Source: Runella limosa DSM 17973 (lineage in GTDB: Bacteria > Bacteroidota > Bacteroidia > Cytophagales > Spirosomataceae). From it: a stretch of DNA of 64,000 nt. The stretch is from contig NZ_KI519427.1 of NCBI RefSeq assembly GCF_000482465.1, forward strand, positions 104,421 to 168,420, written 5' to 3'. The position numbers were made by a program, and so were the translations under genes. The notes under the pieces were generated by a model. The model was given only the letters and a program-made list of their open reading frames with translations, was not told the origin of the DNA and did no database searches. Each line of letters opens with the position of its first letter. The first letter of the stretch is position 1. Below are positions 45,169-53,776 of the stretch, one piece after another.

Positions 45169-46887
45169 CTATAAATTCTTCGCTTTCATTTGTTTTACGG
45201 CGTAGTCAGCGGCGCGAGCAGTGAGTGCCATGTAAGTGAGCGACGGGTTTTGAGTGGCGGTAGAAGTCATACATGCTCCGTCCGTCACAAACACGTTTTT
45301 GCAAGCGTGCAGTTGATTCCAATTGTTCAAGAGCGATGTCTTAGGGTCTTTCCCCATCCGAACGCCACCCATTTCGTGAATGTCAAGTCCTGGTGCTTTG
45401 TTCGGTACATCGTGGGTTTGGATGTTTTTGAAACCTGCTTTGGTAAACATCTCCGTCAACTGCTCGTGGTAGTCTTTCACCATCTTTTCGTCGTTGTCGT
45501 CGTAGCTTACCGAAATCCGTAACTGCGGGATTCCCCACTTATCTTTGAGGTTGGGGTCTAGGGCTACGAAATTGGTTTCTTTCGGAATGGTTTCTCCCAT
45601 CATGTGCGAACCCACCCGCCAGTTGCCATATTTTTTCTGTTCCAATGACGTTTTCAGCTCTTCGCCCATGCCAGAGCGGTCATTGAAGGTGATACGGCTA
45701 GCATTAAAGCCCGCAGCGTAGCCGCGTAAAAAGTCGGTTTCTTGTTTAAGTAAGTTACGGAACCGAGGAATGTAGCTACTATTGGGGCGGATTCCCTCGG
45801 ATGTAGTATCAAGGAAGCCTTCATACTCGCCCGAAATGCTTGTACGGTAGTTGTGGAAAGCAATGTACTTGCCCATTAGTCCATTGTCGTTGCCCAAGCC
45901 TTTGGGGAAGCGGTGAGAGGTAGAGTTGAGCAAAATCAAGTTGGTGTTGAGCGCGGCGGCATTCACAAAAATGATTTTTGCATAATACTCTATTGCTTCG
46001 TTGGTTTTGGCGTCAATGACGCGCACGCCCGTGGCCTTACCTAGTTTTTCGTCGTAAATAATTGAGTGAACCACCGAGTCGGGCTTGAGGGTCATCTTTC
46101 CCGATTTCATAGCCCACGGAATGGTTGTGGCGTTGCTGCTAAAATAGCCTCCGTATGGACAGCCACGTTGGCAAAGCGCGCGGTTTTGGCATTGAGCACG
46201 TCCTTGTTGGAAGTGAATCGGATTCGGTTTGGTCAAGTGAGCGCAACGACCAATGATGATGGGGCGAGTACCTCCGTAATGTTTAGCCATTTGTTGCCCA
46301 AAGTATTTTTCTACGCACGACTGTTCGTGAGGGGGCAGAAACTCGCCGTCGGGAAGCTGCGGAAGACCGTCTTTGTTGCCCGAAATTCCCGCAAATTTTT
46401 CAACGTAACTGTACCAAGGCGCAATTTCGTTGTAGTGAATGGGCCACTCCACGGCAAAACCATCCCGCGCGGGGCCTTCAAAATCAAATTGTGACCAACG
46501 TTGGGTTTGGCGAGCCCACAGCAACGATTTACCTCCTACTTGGTAGCCCCGAATCCAATCGAAGGGCTTTTCTTGCACGTAAGGGTGTTCGGCATCTTTG
46601 ACAAAAAAATGGGCGGCATCTTCGTTGAAAGCGTAGCATTTGCTTACGATAGGGTTGGCGTCTTTTACCTCCTTTGGCATTTGATTCAAATGAGGAAACT
46701 CCCACGGACGCATCATGGTCGTTGGGTAGTCGGTGACGTGCTGCACATTGCGACCGCGTTCTAATACAAGGGTACGTAAGCCTTTGCCCGTAAGCTCTTT
46801 GGACGCCCAACCCCCACTGATACCAGAGCCAACGACAATGGCATCAAATGTACGGTCTTTGATGGAATCTATTGAAAAATAAGACAT
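45169..46887 (-). CDS. GMC-family FAD oxidoreductase, large subunit
   Basis: 572 residues. FAD-binding start DAIVVGSGISGGWASKEL (15-32), the GMC segment GYQVGGKSLLWARQTQRW (about 114-131), a Cys-rich stretch CQNRALCQRGCPYGG (about 235-249) that may hold a metal or disulfides, and the C-terminal DIHEMGGVRMG with TATQNPSLTYMALTARAADY. It pairs with the gluconate-2-dehydrogenase subunit-3-like gene just upstream. The closest functional model is a glucoside 3-dehydrogenase or gluconate/sorbose-type dehydrogenase oxidising a sugar hydroxyl and passing electrons to the membrane. No signal of its own; it may be exported with the Tat-signal partner. Confidence 0.92.
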   Translation of the reverse strand: MSYFSIDSIKDRTFDAIVVGSGISGGWASKELTGKGLRTLVLERGRNVQHVTDYPTTMMRPWEFPHLNQMPKEVKDANPIVSKCYAFNEDAAHFFVKDAEHPYVQEKPFDWIRGYQVGGKSLLWARQTQRWSQFDFEGPARDGFAVEWPIHYNEIAPWYSYVEKFAGISGNKDGLPQLPDGEFLPPHEQSCVEKYFGQQMAKHYGGTRPIIIGRCAHLTKPNPIHFQQGRAQCQNRALCQRGCPYGGYFSSNATTIPWAMKSGKMTLKPDSVVHSIIYDEKLGKATGVRVIDAKTNEAIEYYAKIIFVNAAALNTNLILLNSTSHRFPKGLGNDNGLMGKYIAFHNYRTSISGEYEGFLDTTSEGIRPNSSYIPRFRNLLKQETDFLRGYAAGFNASRITFNDRSGMGEELKTSLEQKKYGNWRVGSHMMGETIPKETNFVALDPNLKDKWGIPQLRISVSYDDNDEKMVKDYHEQLTEMFTKAGFKNIQTHDVPNKAPGLDIHEMGGVRMGKDPKTSLLNNWNQLHACKNVFVTDGACMTSTATQNPSLTYMALTARAADYAVKQMKAKNL

Positions 46888-46925
46888 GGGTGAATTTACA
46901 ATTTTGAGGTTGAATTAGGGGAATT

Positions 46926-46974
46926 GCGTCAGAGACGCTCATCCAGTGTTGCCCCAAATCGCAGTTTGGGGCAA
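46926..46974. repeat. Two-hairpin repeat element, copy 2
   Basis: GCGTC-AGA-GACGC (46926-46938), 10-nt spacer, TTGCCCCAAA (46949-46958), 6-nt loop, TTTGGGGCAA (46965-46974). Compared with copy 1 at 5393, one A-T pair has become C-G on both arms. It sits between the two GMC-dehydrogenase subunit genes. Confidence 0.8.
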
Positions 46975-46991
46975 ACGCTCACATCGAATTC

Positions 46992-47504
46992 CTATTTTTT
47001 CACAGGAACACAACCGTGGTAGAACCCAGGAGCCATGTTGTATTTCTGAATGTTGACCATGACGTATTCGGAGTTTTGGTAGCCCTGAATCGTCAAGTTT
47101 TTAATCATGCTTACAAACGGCTTTGTATCTGCGTTGTCGGCCAGTTTTTTGAGCAGCTCAAGGCGTTGTTTTCCGTCGCAAGCGGCAAAAGACTTGCTGT
47201 ATGCTTGTTGAGCGGCCGAATTGGTATCAGCCAATCCTTTTTTGAGATTTTTTTGCGCATTCTCGCCGTAGCAATCATTGATCATCCGAAGCGCAAATTG
47301 ATGGACTTTTAGCGATTTTGCGCCTGGGGTCGAAGTTTCAGGAATGATGGTTTCAACGATTTCGGCGAGGGTATCTTCCTCTGCCATTGTGAGTAGGGTA
47401 GGCCCTTTTACCGTTTCGGGAGTCCATGCTTGTGTCCAGCTTGGTAGGCTCATTAATCCTCCAACGGCCGCCGTTAGGCTTTTTAGGGCAGAACGTCTTT
47501 GCAT
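46992..47504 (-). CDS. Gluconate 2-dehydrogenase subunit 3 family protein (small subunit)
   Basis: 170 residues. N-terminal MQRRSALKSLTAAVGGLMSLPSWTQA is a Tat-like twin-arginine signal. The body has LTMAEEDTLAEIVETIIPETSTPGAKSL, the family signature, and a Cys-containing helical tail. Such subunits guide export and stabilise the GMC flavoprotein encoded next to them (104 bp downstream here, with a repeat element in the gap). Together they form a periplasmic sugar dehydrogenase. Confidence 0.92.
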   Translation of the reverse strand: MQRRSALKSLTAAVGGLMSLPSWTQAWTPETVKGPTLLTMAEEDTLAEIVETIIPETSTPGAKSLKVHQFALRMINDCYGENAQKNLKKGLADTNSAAQQAYSKSFAACDGKQRLELLKKLADNADTKPFVSMIKNLTIQGYQNSEYVMVNIQKYNMAPGFYHGCVPVKK

Positions 47505-47567
47505 AATAACGTTTGGTTAGTTTTATTTCTACAAAGAAATGAAACGACATTTGATACCTATCAAAAC

Positions 47568-48602
47568 TTATTTTTTTCGCCCTTCTACCATCGACGACTC
47601 CCTAATCATCAGTTGGGTACTGAGTACAATCGTTTCGGCAACAACGGGTTGGTCGTTTTCAAGCTGTTTGAGCAAAAGCCGAACGACTTGCGCCCCCATT
47701 TCTTGAATGGGCTGGTTGACACTGGTGAGCGATGGCGAAAGATAAATGCAGGTGGGTTCGTTGTTGAAACTCACAATGGCCACGTCTTCAGGAATCCGAA
47801 TACCTTTTTGTTTAAAAGCATACATGGTGGCAAACGCAATGCGGTCGGTCATGGTCAAAATACCGTCGGGTGGTGTGGGCAAGCTCATCATGTTGAGGGC
47901 CTGCATCATGGTGTTTTCTTGGGTAAAATCATTGTGAAAAACGTAGCGCTCGTTGTAGGGCAGGCCGTAGTGTTCGAGGGCATCTTTGAAGCCACGCAAA
48001 CGCTCGTTGCTGATGAGTAAGTGCGGCGGGCCTGCCATGCAACCAAGGCGTTGACAGCCGTTTTCGATGAGGTGTTGGGTTGCCTTAAAAGCCGCTTCAT
48101 GGTTGTCAACGATGACCCGCGAGGCGTCGATGTCGGTTGAATAGCGGTCAAAAATCACGAGGGGCATGTTTTTTCGCTGCAACCGATAAATGTGCTCAAA
48201 GTCGCTCGTATCGCGTGCCAACGACATAATTACCCCTTCAACTTGGCTGTGGAGCAGGTTTTGAATTTGAGCGACTTCCCGTAAATACGATTCGTTGGTT
48301 TGGCATACCACCACACTGTAGCCCGCTTGCATGGCTGCCTCCTCGATGCTGTTGAGCATCGACGCAAAAAAATGATAACTCAACGTCGGTAAAATCAACC
48401 CAATGGTTTTTGTACGGCTTTTGACCAGATTTTTTGCCAACTGATTGGGTTGGTAGTCCATGTCCTCGGCCAACTGCAACACCGCTTGTCGGGTTTCGGG
48501 GTGTATCTCGGGCATCCCACGCAAAGCGCGCGACACGGTAGAGGCAGATAGATTGAGGGCGTTAGCAATGTCTTTGATCGTGACGGCTGTATTTTTATTC
48601 AT
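47568..48602 (-). CDS. LacI/GalR-family transcription regulator
   Basis: 344 residues from the ATG at 48602 (a start at 48638 adds 12 residues not in the family). Helix-turn-helix and hinge: VTIKDIANALNLSASTVSRALRG (8-30) and YQPNQLAKNL. The sugar-binding periplasmic-protein-like domain starts at TKTIGLILPTLSYHFFA and ends with SLTSVNQPIQEMGAQVVRLL. Divergent from the GH88 gene, with a perfect palindromic operator in between, so it most likely regulates both. The effector is presumably a sugar or uronate released from the glycan handled by this locus. Confidence 0.95.
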   Translation of the reverse strand: MNKNTAVTIKDIANALNLSASTVSRALRGMPEIHPETRQAVLQLAEDMDYQPNQLAKNLVKSRTKTIGLILPTLSYHFFASMLNSIEEAAMQAGYSVVVCQTNESYLREVAQIQNLLHSQVEGVIMSLARDTSDFEHIYRLQRKNMPLVIFDRYSTDIDASRVIVDNHEAAFKATQHLIENGCQRLGCMAGPPHLLISNERLRGFKDALEHYGLPYNERYVFHNDFTQENTMMQALNMMSLPTPPDGILTMTDRIAFATMYAFKQKGIRIPEDVAIVSFNNEPTCIYLSPSLTSVNQPIQEMGAQVVRLLLKQLENDQPVVAETIVLSTQLMIRESSMVEGRKK

Positions 48603-48742
48603 TGGGTTTAGAGAAATATGATTTTTACAATATGCCACCCATTTTGGGTAGAAAAACCGAGGAACTTCGGGAAATGATACAGTTGGTGACTTTGGAACGA
48701 ATATTTGATTTTTTTAAGTTTAAAATGGGTGTTGCAGAAAAA

Positions 48743-48770
48743 CCGCAAACGTAACCGCAAACGTTTGCGG
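48743..48770. promoter_or_regulatory. LacI-type operator (CCGCAAACGTTTGCGG) with an extra half site
   Basis: Perfect 16-bp palindrome at 48755-48770 with the central CG typical of LacI-family sites, and a direct repeat of its first ten bases (CCGCAAACGT) at 48743-48752. It lies 153 bp before the LacI ATG and 207 bp before GH88. The rest of this 375-bp divergent region (48603-48977) is AT-rich with no gene; AAAATTTG near 48914 is a near-match -7 box for GH88. Confidence 0.8.
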
Positions 48771-48977
48771 ATGATGTTGCGCAAAAATATGTTCAATTTT
48801 TGCGTTATTTCTTTTAGAAATGTGAATTTACTTATACTTTTAACATAAAGAAAGACAAAATAGCCCTTTTATTTGCATAGATGATAAATGTAGGACAATC
48901 TTGTTGAATGGCTAAAATTTGTACTTTTTTAATAAATCTGTTATCCCTTTTTACGTTTTAATAAATCTATTACTTGA

Positions 48978-50144
48978 ATGAAGAAAATCATTACCTGTGT
49001 TATGGCTGTGCTGTCATTGTCGGCATGGGGGCAGTCCAAAATTGATGTAAAAAAAGAGTTTGAGTTTGCGGCCAAGCAGTACGAAGGAATGTTGGCAGCT
49101 CACCCCGACATTACGAAGTTTCCCCAATCGACCAACCCCGACGGAACCCCGCGCGACATGAAGTCGAGCTGGTGGTGTAGCGGATTCTTTGGAGGTTCTT
49201 TGTGGTATATTTATGAATTTAACAAAGCACCACAGTGGAAAGAAGCAGCCCACAAATGGACCATGGCTGTGGAACAAGAACAGTACAACAAAGGCACGCA
49301 CGACTTGGGTTTTATGATTTATTGCCCATTTGGAAACGGCTATCGCTTAACTAAAAACGAAGCATATAAACCTATTATGCTAACAGGTGCGCAGTCGTTG
49401 GCGACACGTTTTGATCCCAAAGTGGGGTTGATTAAGTCGTGGAATAGCTTCAAAGGTGGGTACAATTACCCCGTGATTATTGACAACATGATGAACTTAG
49501 AGTTTTTGTTTTGGGCGGCGAAAGAGTCGGGCAACAAAGACTTGTATAACCTGTGTATCACGCACGCCGATAACACCATGAAACACCACTACCGCCCCGA
49601 CCACAGCGCGTATCACGTTATCTGCTACGGGCCAAACGGCGAAGTATTGGCCAAGAAAAACCATCAAGGAGCGTTTGACGAGTCGTCGTGGTCGCGGGGT
49701 CAATCGTGGGGAATGTACGGTTACACGGTCATGTACCGCGAAACCAAAGACCAAAAATACCTCGATCATGCCCGTAACATCGCCGATTATTTGTTGAGCC
49801 ACCCTAATATGCCTGCCGACAAAGTTCCGTATTGGGATTACAACAAACCAGGAGAAGAGCGCGATGCTTCAGCAGGGGCGATTTTGGCGTCGGGCTTATT
49901 GGAGTTGAGTACCTACGGTGGTAAAAATGCCAAAAATTACTACAACACAGCCGTCACAATTTTGGAAAGCTTATCGAAGCCGCCATACAAAGCAGAATTG
50001 GGCAAAAACAACCACTTCATTTTGCAACACAGCGTAGGGCACAAGTTAGGTAATTCAGAGATAGATGTTCCTTTGGTATATGCCGACTATTACTACTTGG
50101 AAGGACTGCTCCGTTACCAAGCCTTGAACAAGAAGAAAAAATAG
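48978..50144 (+). CDS. Glycoside hydrolase family 88, unsaturated glucuronyl hydrolase
   Basis: 388 residues with a signal peptide (to about 19, SAWGQ), thus periplasmic. (alpha/alpha)6 barrel with GTHDLGFMIY (D109) and VIIDNMMNLEFLFWA (D169); the 60-residue spacing fits the two catalytic Asp of Bacillus UGL. SSWSRGQSWGMYGY is the other family signature. It removes the 4,5-unsaturated uronate left at the non-reducing end by a polysaccharide lyase. No lyase gene is in the window. The ECF sigma gene starts 13 bp after it. Confidence 0.94.
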   Translation: MKKIITCVMAVLSLSAWGQSKIDVKKEFEFAAKQYEGMLAAHPDITKFPQSTNPDGTPRDMKSSWWCSGFFGGSLWYIYEFNKAPQWKEAAHKWTMAVEQEQYNKGTHDLGFMIYCPFGNGYRLTKNEAYKPIMLTGAQSLATRFDPKVGLIKSWNSFKGGYNYPVIIDNMMNLEFLFWAAKESGNKDLYNLCITHADNTMKHHYRPDHSAYHVICYGPNGEVLAKKNHQGAFDESSWSRGQSWGMYGYTVMYRETKDQKYLDHARNIADYLLSHPNMPADKVPYWDYNKPGEERDASAGAILASGLLELSTYGGKNAKNYYNTAVTILESLSKPPYKAELGKNNHFILQHSVGHKLGNSEIDVPLVYADYYYLEGLLRYQALNKKKK

Positions 50145-50157
50145 ACGTACGTTCTAC

Positions 50158-50766
50158 ATGAAGCCAATAGAAACCTCATCGTCACAAGTGGATAGTCAGC
50201 TATGGTCCCAGTTGCAAAATGGGAGCGAATGGGCGTTGGGAAGGCTCGTCAAAAAATATTTCAATCCTTTACAAAATTATGGGTGCAAGTTTGTGCAGTC
50301 CGAAGATTTTGTGAAGGATTGTGTCCAAGAGGTATTTATTGAAGTATGGCAACGGCGCGAACGCCTCAGCACACCCGTGAGTGTTAGGGCGTATTTGTTG
50401 AGTTCAGTACGAAAAAAAGTGCTGAGGGAGGGCTTTCGGCAACGAATTTTGAAGGATGAACAGCACGAAATCGACACCGTATTGGATTGGCACTCGCAAG
50501 AACTTCCGCACGAATGGGCGATTATTGAACAGGAAAACGTTGAATTATTGACCCAAAAAATCACGATTTTACTGGATAAACTACCCAAAAGGCAGCGGGA
50601 AGTTATCTATTTGCAGTTTTATCAAAATCTAAATCGGGATGAAATTGCGCAGATAATGGAGGTTAACCCGCAGTCGGTTTCCAATTTGGTACAGTCGGCG
50701 TTGAAGGTATTTCGTACCCATTGGCAAGTGATTCAGGTGTTATTGGGATTGGTTATGTTTAATTGA
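50158..50766 (+). CDS. ECF RNA polymerase sigma factor of a SusC/D locus
   Basis: 202 residues. Region 2: WALGRLVKKYFNPLQNYGCKF and VKDCVQEVFIEVWQRRERL (about 25-85). Region 4: LDKLPKRQREVIYLQFYQNLNRDEIAQIMEVNPQSVSNLVQSALKVF (about 140-190). This is the FecI-like type that works with a FecR anti-sigma factor and a SusC transducer. Its fecR lies at 52614, unusually separated by 1.8 kb of repeats and a broken transposase gene. Normally the two are adjacent, so the insertion may alter their coupled expression. Confidence 0.92.
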   Translation: MKPIETSSSQVDSQLWSQLQNGSEWALGRLVKKYFNPLQNYGCKFVQSEDFVKDCVQEVFIEVWQRRERLSTPVSVRAYLLSSVRKKVLREGFRQRILKDEQHEIDTVLDWHSQELPHEWAIIEQENVELLTQKITILLDKLPKRQREVIYLQFYQNLNRDEIAQIMEVNPQSVSNLVQSALKVFRTHWQVIQVLLGLVMFN

Positions 50767-50774
50767 TTTTAGAA

Positions 50775-51222
50775 GATGTCAGGGCTACGCCCCTTTTTTG
50801 TATAATCAGGGGCTTTTTCTACGAAGATTTGAGGGCTATACCCCCGATTTTAGGACTAACGTCCCGTAATTTTCGTAGAAACCAAGACAAAACGAGCATG
50901 AAATAAAGGGGCGTAGCCCCGAAATCTTCGTAGAAAATAGGCAATTTGAATATCAAACGGAGGGGCGTAGCCCTGAAATCTTCGTAGAAAATAGAGCAAA
51001 AATCAGGTGTCAGGGCTACGCCCCTTTCTTGTTTCATCAGGCAAGGCGCATTCTACGAAGATTTGAGGACTATGTCCCCGATTTTGTGACGTTAGCCCTA
51101 TACTTCTCGTCAATAATAAGGCAGAAGTGCAAGAAGAAAGGGGCGTTAGCCCCGAAATCTTCGTAGAACCAAGACAAACTGCCTAACAAACAAAGGGGTG
51201 TAGCCCTGAAATCTTCGTAGAA
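50775..51222. repeat. Left cluster of REP-like palindromic repeats flanking the transposase
   Basis: At least eight imperfect units in both orientations, each made of a GGGC-TAC-GCCC-type palindrome plus a tail. One orientation reads CTACGAAGATTTGAGGGC and on (about 50818, 51053), the other AGGGGCGTAGCCCTGAAATC then TTCGTAGAAA (about 50906, 50959, 51137, 51192). The compact form GATGTCAGGGCTACGCCCC starts at 50775. Stem bases vary between copies (TAC/TAT/TTA centres). The last unit touches the transposase ATG. Confidence 0.88.
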
Positions 51223-51684
51223 ATGGCCAATACCTATACACAATTATAAATTCAATTTGTTTTTTCGGTCAAAGGTCGGGAAAACCTGATAAGAGAAGCC
51301 TTTCGAGTTGAACTTGAAAAAGTAATGTGTGGTATTGTCAACAACCATAACTGCAAAACGTACGCGATCTATTGTAACCCTGACCATACCCATATTCTTG
51401 TAGGAATGCACCCTACTATTTCTCCCTCAAAGCTAATGGAGCAAATCAAGTCAGGTTCATCAAAATGGCTAAACGACCAAAAATATATTCATGGAAAATT
51501 TTCTTGGCAAGACGGATATGGAGGGTTTACATATTCCAAATCACAAATTGACAATGTTGTTAAATACATTTTAAACCAGCCAGAGCATCACAAAAAACAA
51601 TCGTTCAAAGATGAATACCTATTGTTTCTTGAAAAATTTGAGGTGGATTACGACCCCAAATATGTATTTGAATGGTATGACTAG
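51223..51684 (+). pseudogene. IS200-like / REP-associated tyrosine transposase (RAYT), interrupted by a stop codon
   Basis: Reading from the ATG at 51223 gives MANTYTQL, then TAA (51247-51249), then IQFVFSVKGRENLIREAF and on in the same frame to the TAG at 51684: one Y1 transposase of about 153 residues with a single nonsense codon at position 9, where TAT or TAC (Tyr) is expected. The remaining open part (ATG 51325, 119 residues) keeps the HUH motif (HTH in NPDHTHILVG) and the catalytic YILNQ (Tyr and Gln four apart) but lacks the first beta-strand. It is enclosed by its presumed REP targets. It is either inactivated or a sequencing error. Confidence 0.85.
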
Positions 51685-51686
51685 CA

Positions 51687-52536
51687 GATGTCAGGGCTAC
51701 GCCCCTTTTTGGTTTCACCAAGCAAGGGCTTTTTCTACGAAGATTTGAGGGCTATGCCCCCGATATTGGGAAACAATAACGCCAATTATTTCGTAGAAAA
51801 TCAGGGTAAAAAAAGGGGCGTAGCCCTGCAACCTTCGTAGAAAAATGACAATAGTGAAGATCAAAAAAGGGGCGTTAGCCCTGTAATCTTAGTAGAGAGA
51901 GGGTAAATCCAAATCAGATGTCAGGGCTACGCCCCTTTTTGGTTTCACCAAGCAAGGGCTTTTTCTACGAAGATTTGAGGGCTATGCCCCCGATTTTGGA
52001 ACTAACATTCGTAATTTTCGTGGAAACCAAGACAAAACGAGCATGAAATAAAGGGGCGTAGCCCTGTAACCTTCGTAGAAAAATGACAATAGTGAAGATC
52101 AAAAAAGGGGCGTTAGCCCTGTAATCTTCGTAGAGAAAGGGTAAACCGAAATCATATGAGGGCTACGCCCCTTTTGGGCTTATCGGTCAAGCCACTTTCT
52201 ACGAAGATTTGAGGGCTACGCCCCCGATATTGGGAAACAATAACGCCAATTATTTCGTAGAAAATCAGGGTAAAAAAAGGGGCGTAGCCCTGTAACCTTC
52301 GTAGAAAAATGACAATAGTGAAGATCAAAAAAGGGGCGTTAGCCCTGTAATCTTCGTAGAGAAAGGGTAAATCCAAATCAGATGTCAGGGCTATGCCCCT
52401 TTTTGGTTTCACCAAGCAAGGGCTTTTTCTACGAAGATTTGAGGGCTACGCCCCCTATATTGGGAAACAATAACACCAATTATTTCGTAGAAAATAGGGT
52501 AAAAAAAGCGGCGTAGCCCTGTAACCTTCGTAGAAC
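51687..52536. repeat. Right repeat cluster: four ~230-bp tandem units of nested REP-like palindromes
   Basis: Units begin at 51687, 51917, about 52155 and 52381 (spacing about 230, 238 and 226 bp). Each contains, in order, GATGTCAGGGCTACGCCCC, a GGTTTCACCAAGCAAGGGCT segment, the CTACGAAGATTTGAGGGC palindrome, an ACAATAACGCCAATTATTTC segment, and two opposite-facing AGGGGCGTAGCCCT units with TTCGTAGAAA tails. A ~65-bp segment around 51992-52056 matches 50850-50912 in the left cluster. No gene; it begins 2 bp after the transposase stop. Confidence 0.88.
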
Positions 52537-52613
52537 TTGTAAAAAAAATGAAGAAGAAAGGAGTATATTAGTTGGTTTAGCGCCATCTGATAGAAAAACA
52601 TTCCTATTACCCA

Positions 52614-53696
52614 ATGAATTATTACCGCTCGTATCAGCTAGAGGACTTTGCCCGTGACGAATCGTTTCGTCAGTGGGTGCTGGAATACGAGCCTAATAGT
52701 ACCCAATTTTGGCAGCAATGGCTTGCCGAAAATCCCGATTGCCGCGAAAAAGTCCATTTGGCCAAGGCGTTTTTGCTGGCCTTAGAAGAAAATGAAACCG
52801 ATTTGTCAGAGTTGGAATTAGAGGCCATAACAGAGCAGATTCTCCAAGCCCCTCCGCAAGCTCCTTCTCGGTTTTGGCAGTTCCCCTTGTTTCAATGGGC
52901 AGCTTCTATCATTCTGCTTTTGGGCGTGGGGTGGGGGACATATTCTTATTTTCGACCTAACACCTTGGCACTTAGTGACAGCAAAACGGTCGTGGCTTTC
53001 AAAGATGATTATCTTGAACAGACCAATCAAACAGACCGCGTTCAGAAAATTTCGTTGCAAGATGGAAGTACCATTTCGCTCTATCCCAAGAGCCGAATTC
53101 GGTATCCACAACCTTTTCGTGCCCAACTGCGCGAGGTTTATTTAGAAGGGAAAGCTTTTTTTGACATTACTAAAAATCCCCAGCAGCCGTTTTGGGTTTA
53201 TACTGACTATATTTCTACTCAAGTGTTGGGTACGAGCTTTATGGTTCAAGCATTTTTGGAGGCTGATGAGGCCAAAGTGGTGGTCAAAACGGGGCGTGTA
53301 TCGGTTTATACCCGAAAAGACTTAGAAAAAGCCACAACAACCCAACAAGCGGTGAAAGCGGGAGTGGTACTTACTCCTAACCAGCAAGTGGCTTTTTCGA
53401 TACCCCAAGAACGCTTTTTAAAATCTATCGTGGAAGCACCAGCCGCAGTTGTTCAGACACCCGTTAGTAGCTATTCGTTTGAGGAAACGCCTGTTAGTCA
53501 GGCATTTGATTTGATAGAAAAAACCTACGGTATCTCCGTGATTTATGATGCCAAAGTCCTCGAAAATTGCTTCCTGACGGCTACACTTTCTGACGAGTCG
53601 CTGTTTGATAAACTTGACCTTATCTGCAAAATCACGCACTCGACTTACGAAATCGTTGATGCTCAAATCATTATTCATAGCCGAGGATGTAAATAG
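52614..53696 (+). CDS. FecR-family anti-sigma factor
   Basis: 360 residues. Cytoplasmic N-terminal part (1-90, with WLAENPDCREKVHLAKAF), one membrane helix (about 98-114, AASIILLLGVGWGTYSYF), FecR periplasmic domain (about 120-250: QKISLQDGSTISLYPKSRIRYP, VYLEGKAFFDITKNPQQPF, TSFMVQAF) and a C-terminal DUF4974-like domain (about 285-355, FEETPVSQAFDLIEKTYGISV). It holds the sigma factor of 50158 until the SusC protein signals substrate. A 77-bp gap separates it from the repeat block. Confidence 0.94.
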   Translation: MNYYRSYQLEDFARDESFRQWVLEYEPNSTQFWQQWLAENPDCREKVHLAKAFLLALEENETDLSELELEAITEQILQAPPQAPSRFWQFPLFQWAASIILLLGVGWGTYSYFRPNTLALSDSKTVVAFKDDYLEQTNQTDRVQKISLQDGSTISLYPKSRIRYPQPFRAQLREVYLEGKAFFDITKNPQQPFWVYTDYISTQVLGTSFMVQAFLEADEAKVVVKTGRVSVYTRKDLEKATTTQQAVKAGVVLTPNQQVAFSIPQERFLKSIVEAPAAVVQTPVSSYSFEETPVSQAFDLIEKTYGISVIYDAKVLENCFLTATLSDESLFDKLDLICKITHSTYEIVDAQIIIHSRGCK

Positions 53697-53776
53697 TATT
53701 TTTTAAAAAAAAAATTTTAAAAAAGCAGTATTTTAGGCTTCGTTTCGCCATCCATGAGAAAACCACATATTTCATC

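Noticed and set aside
52152-52415. 87-codon minus-strand open frame in the repeat array
   Set aside because: It is made only of the tandem palindromic units.
50775-52536. CRISPR array
   Set aside because: Repeats are palindromic, occur in both orientations and are nested; there are no unique equal-length spacers and no cas genes.
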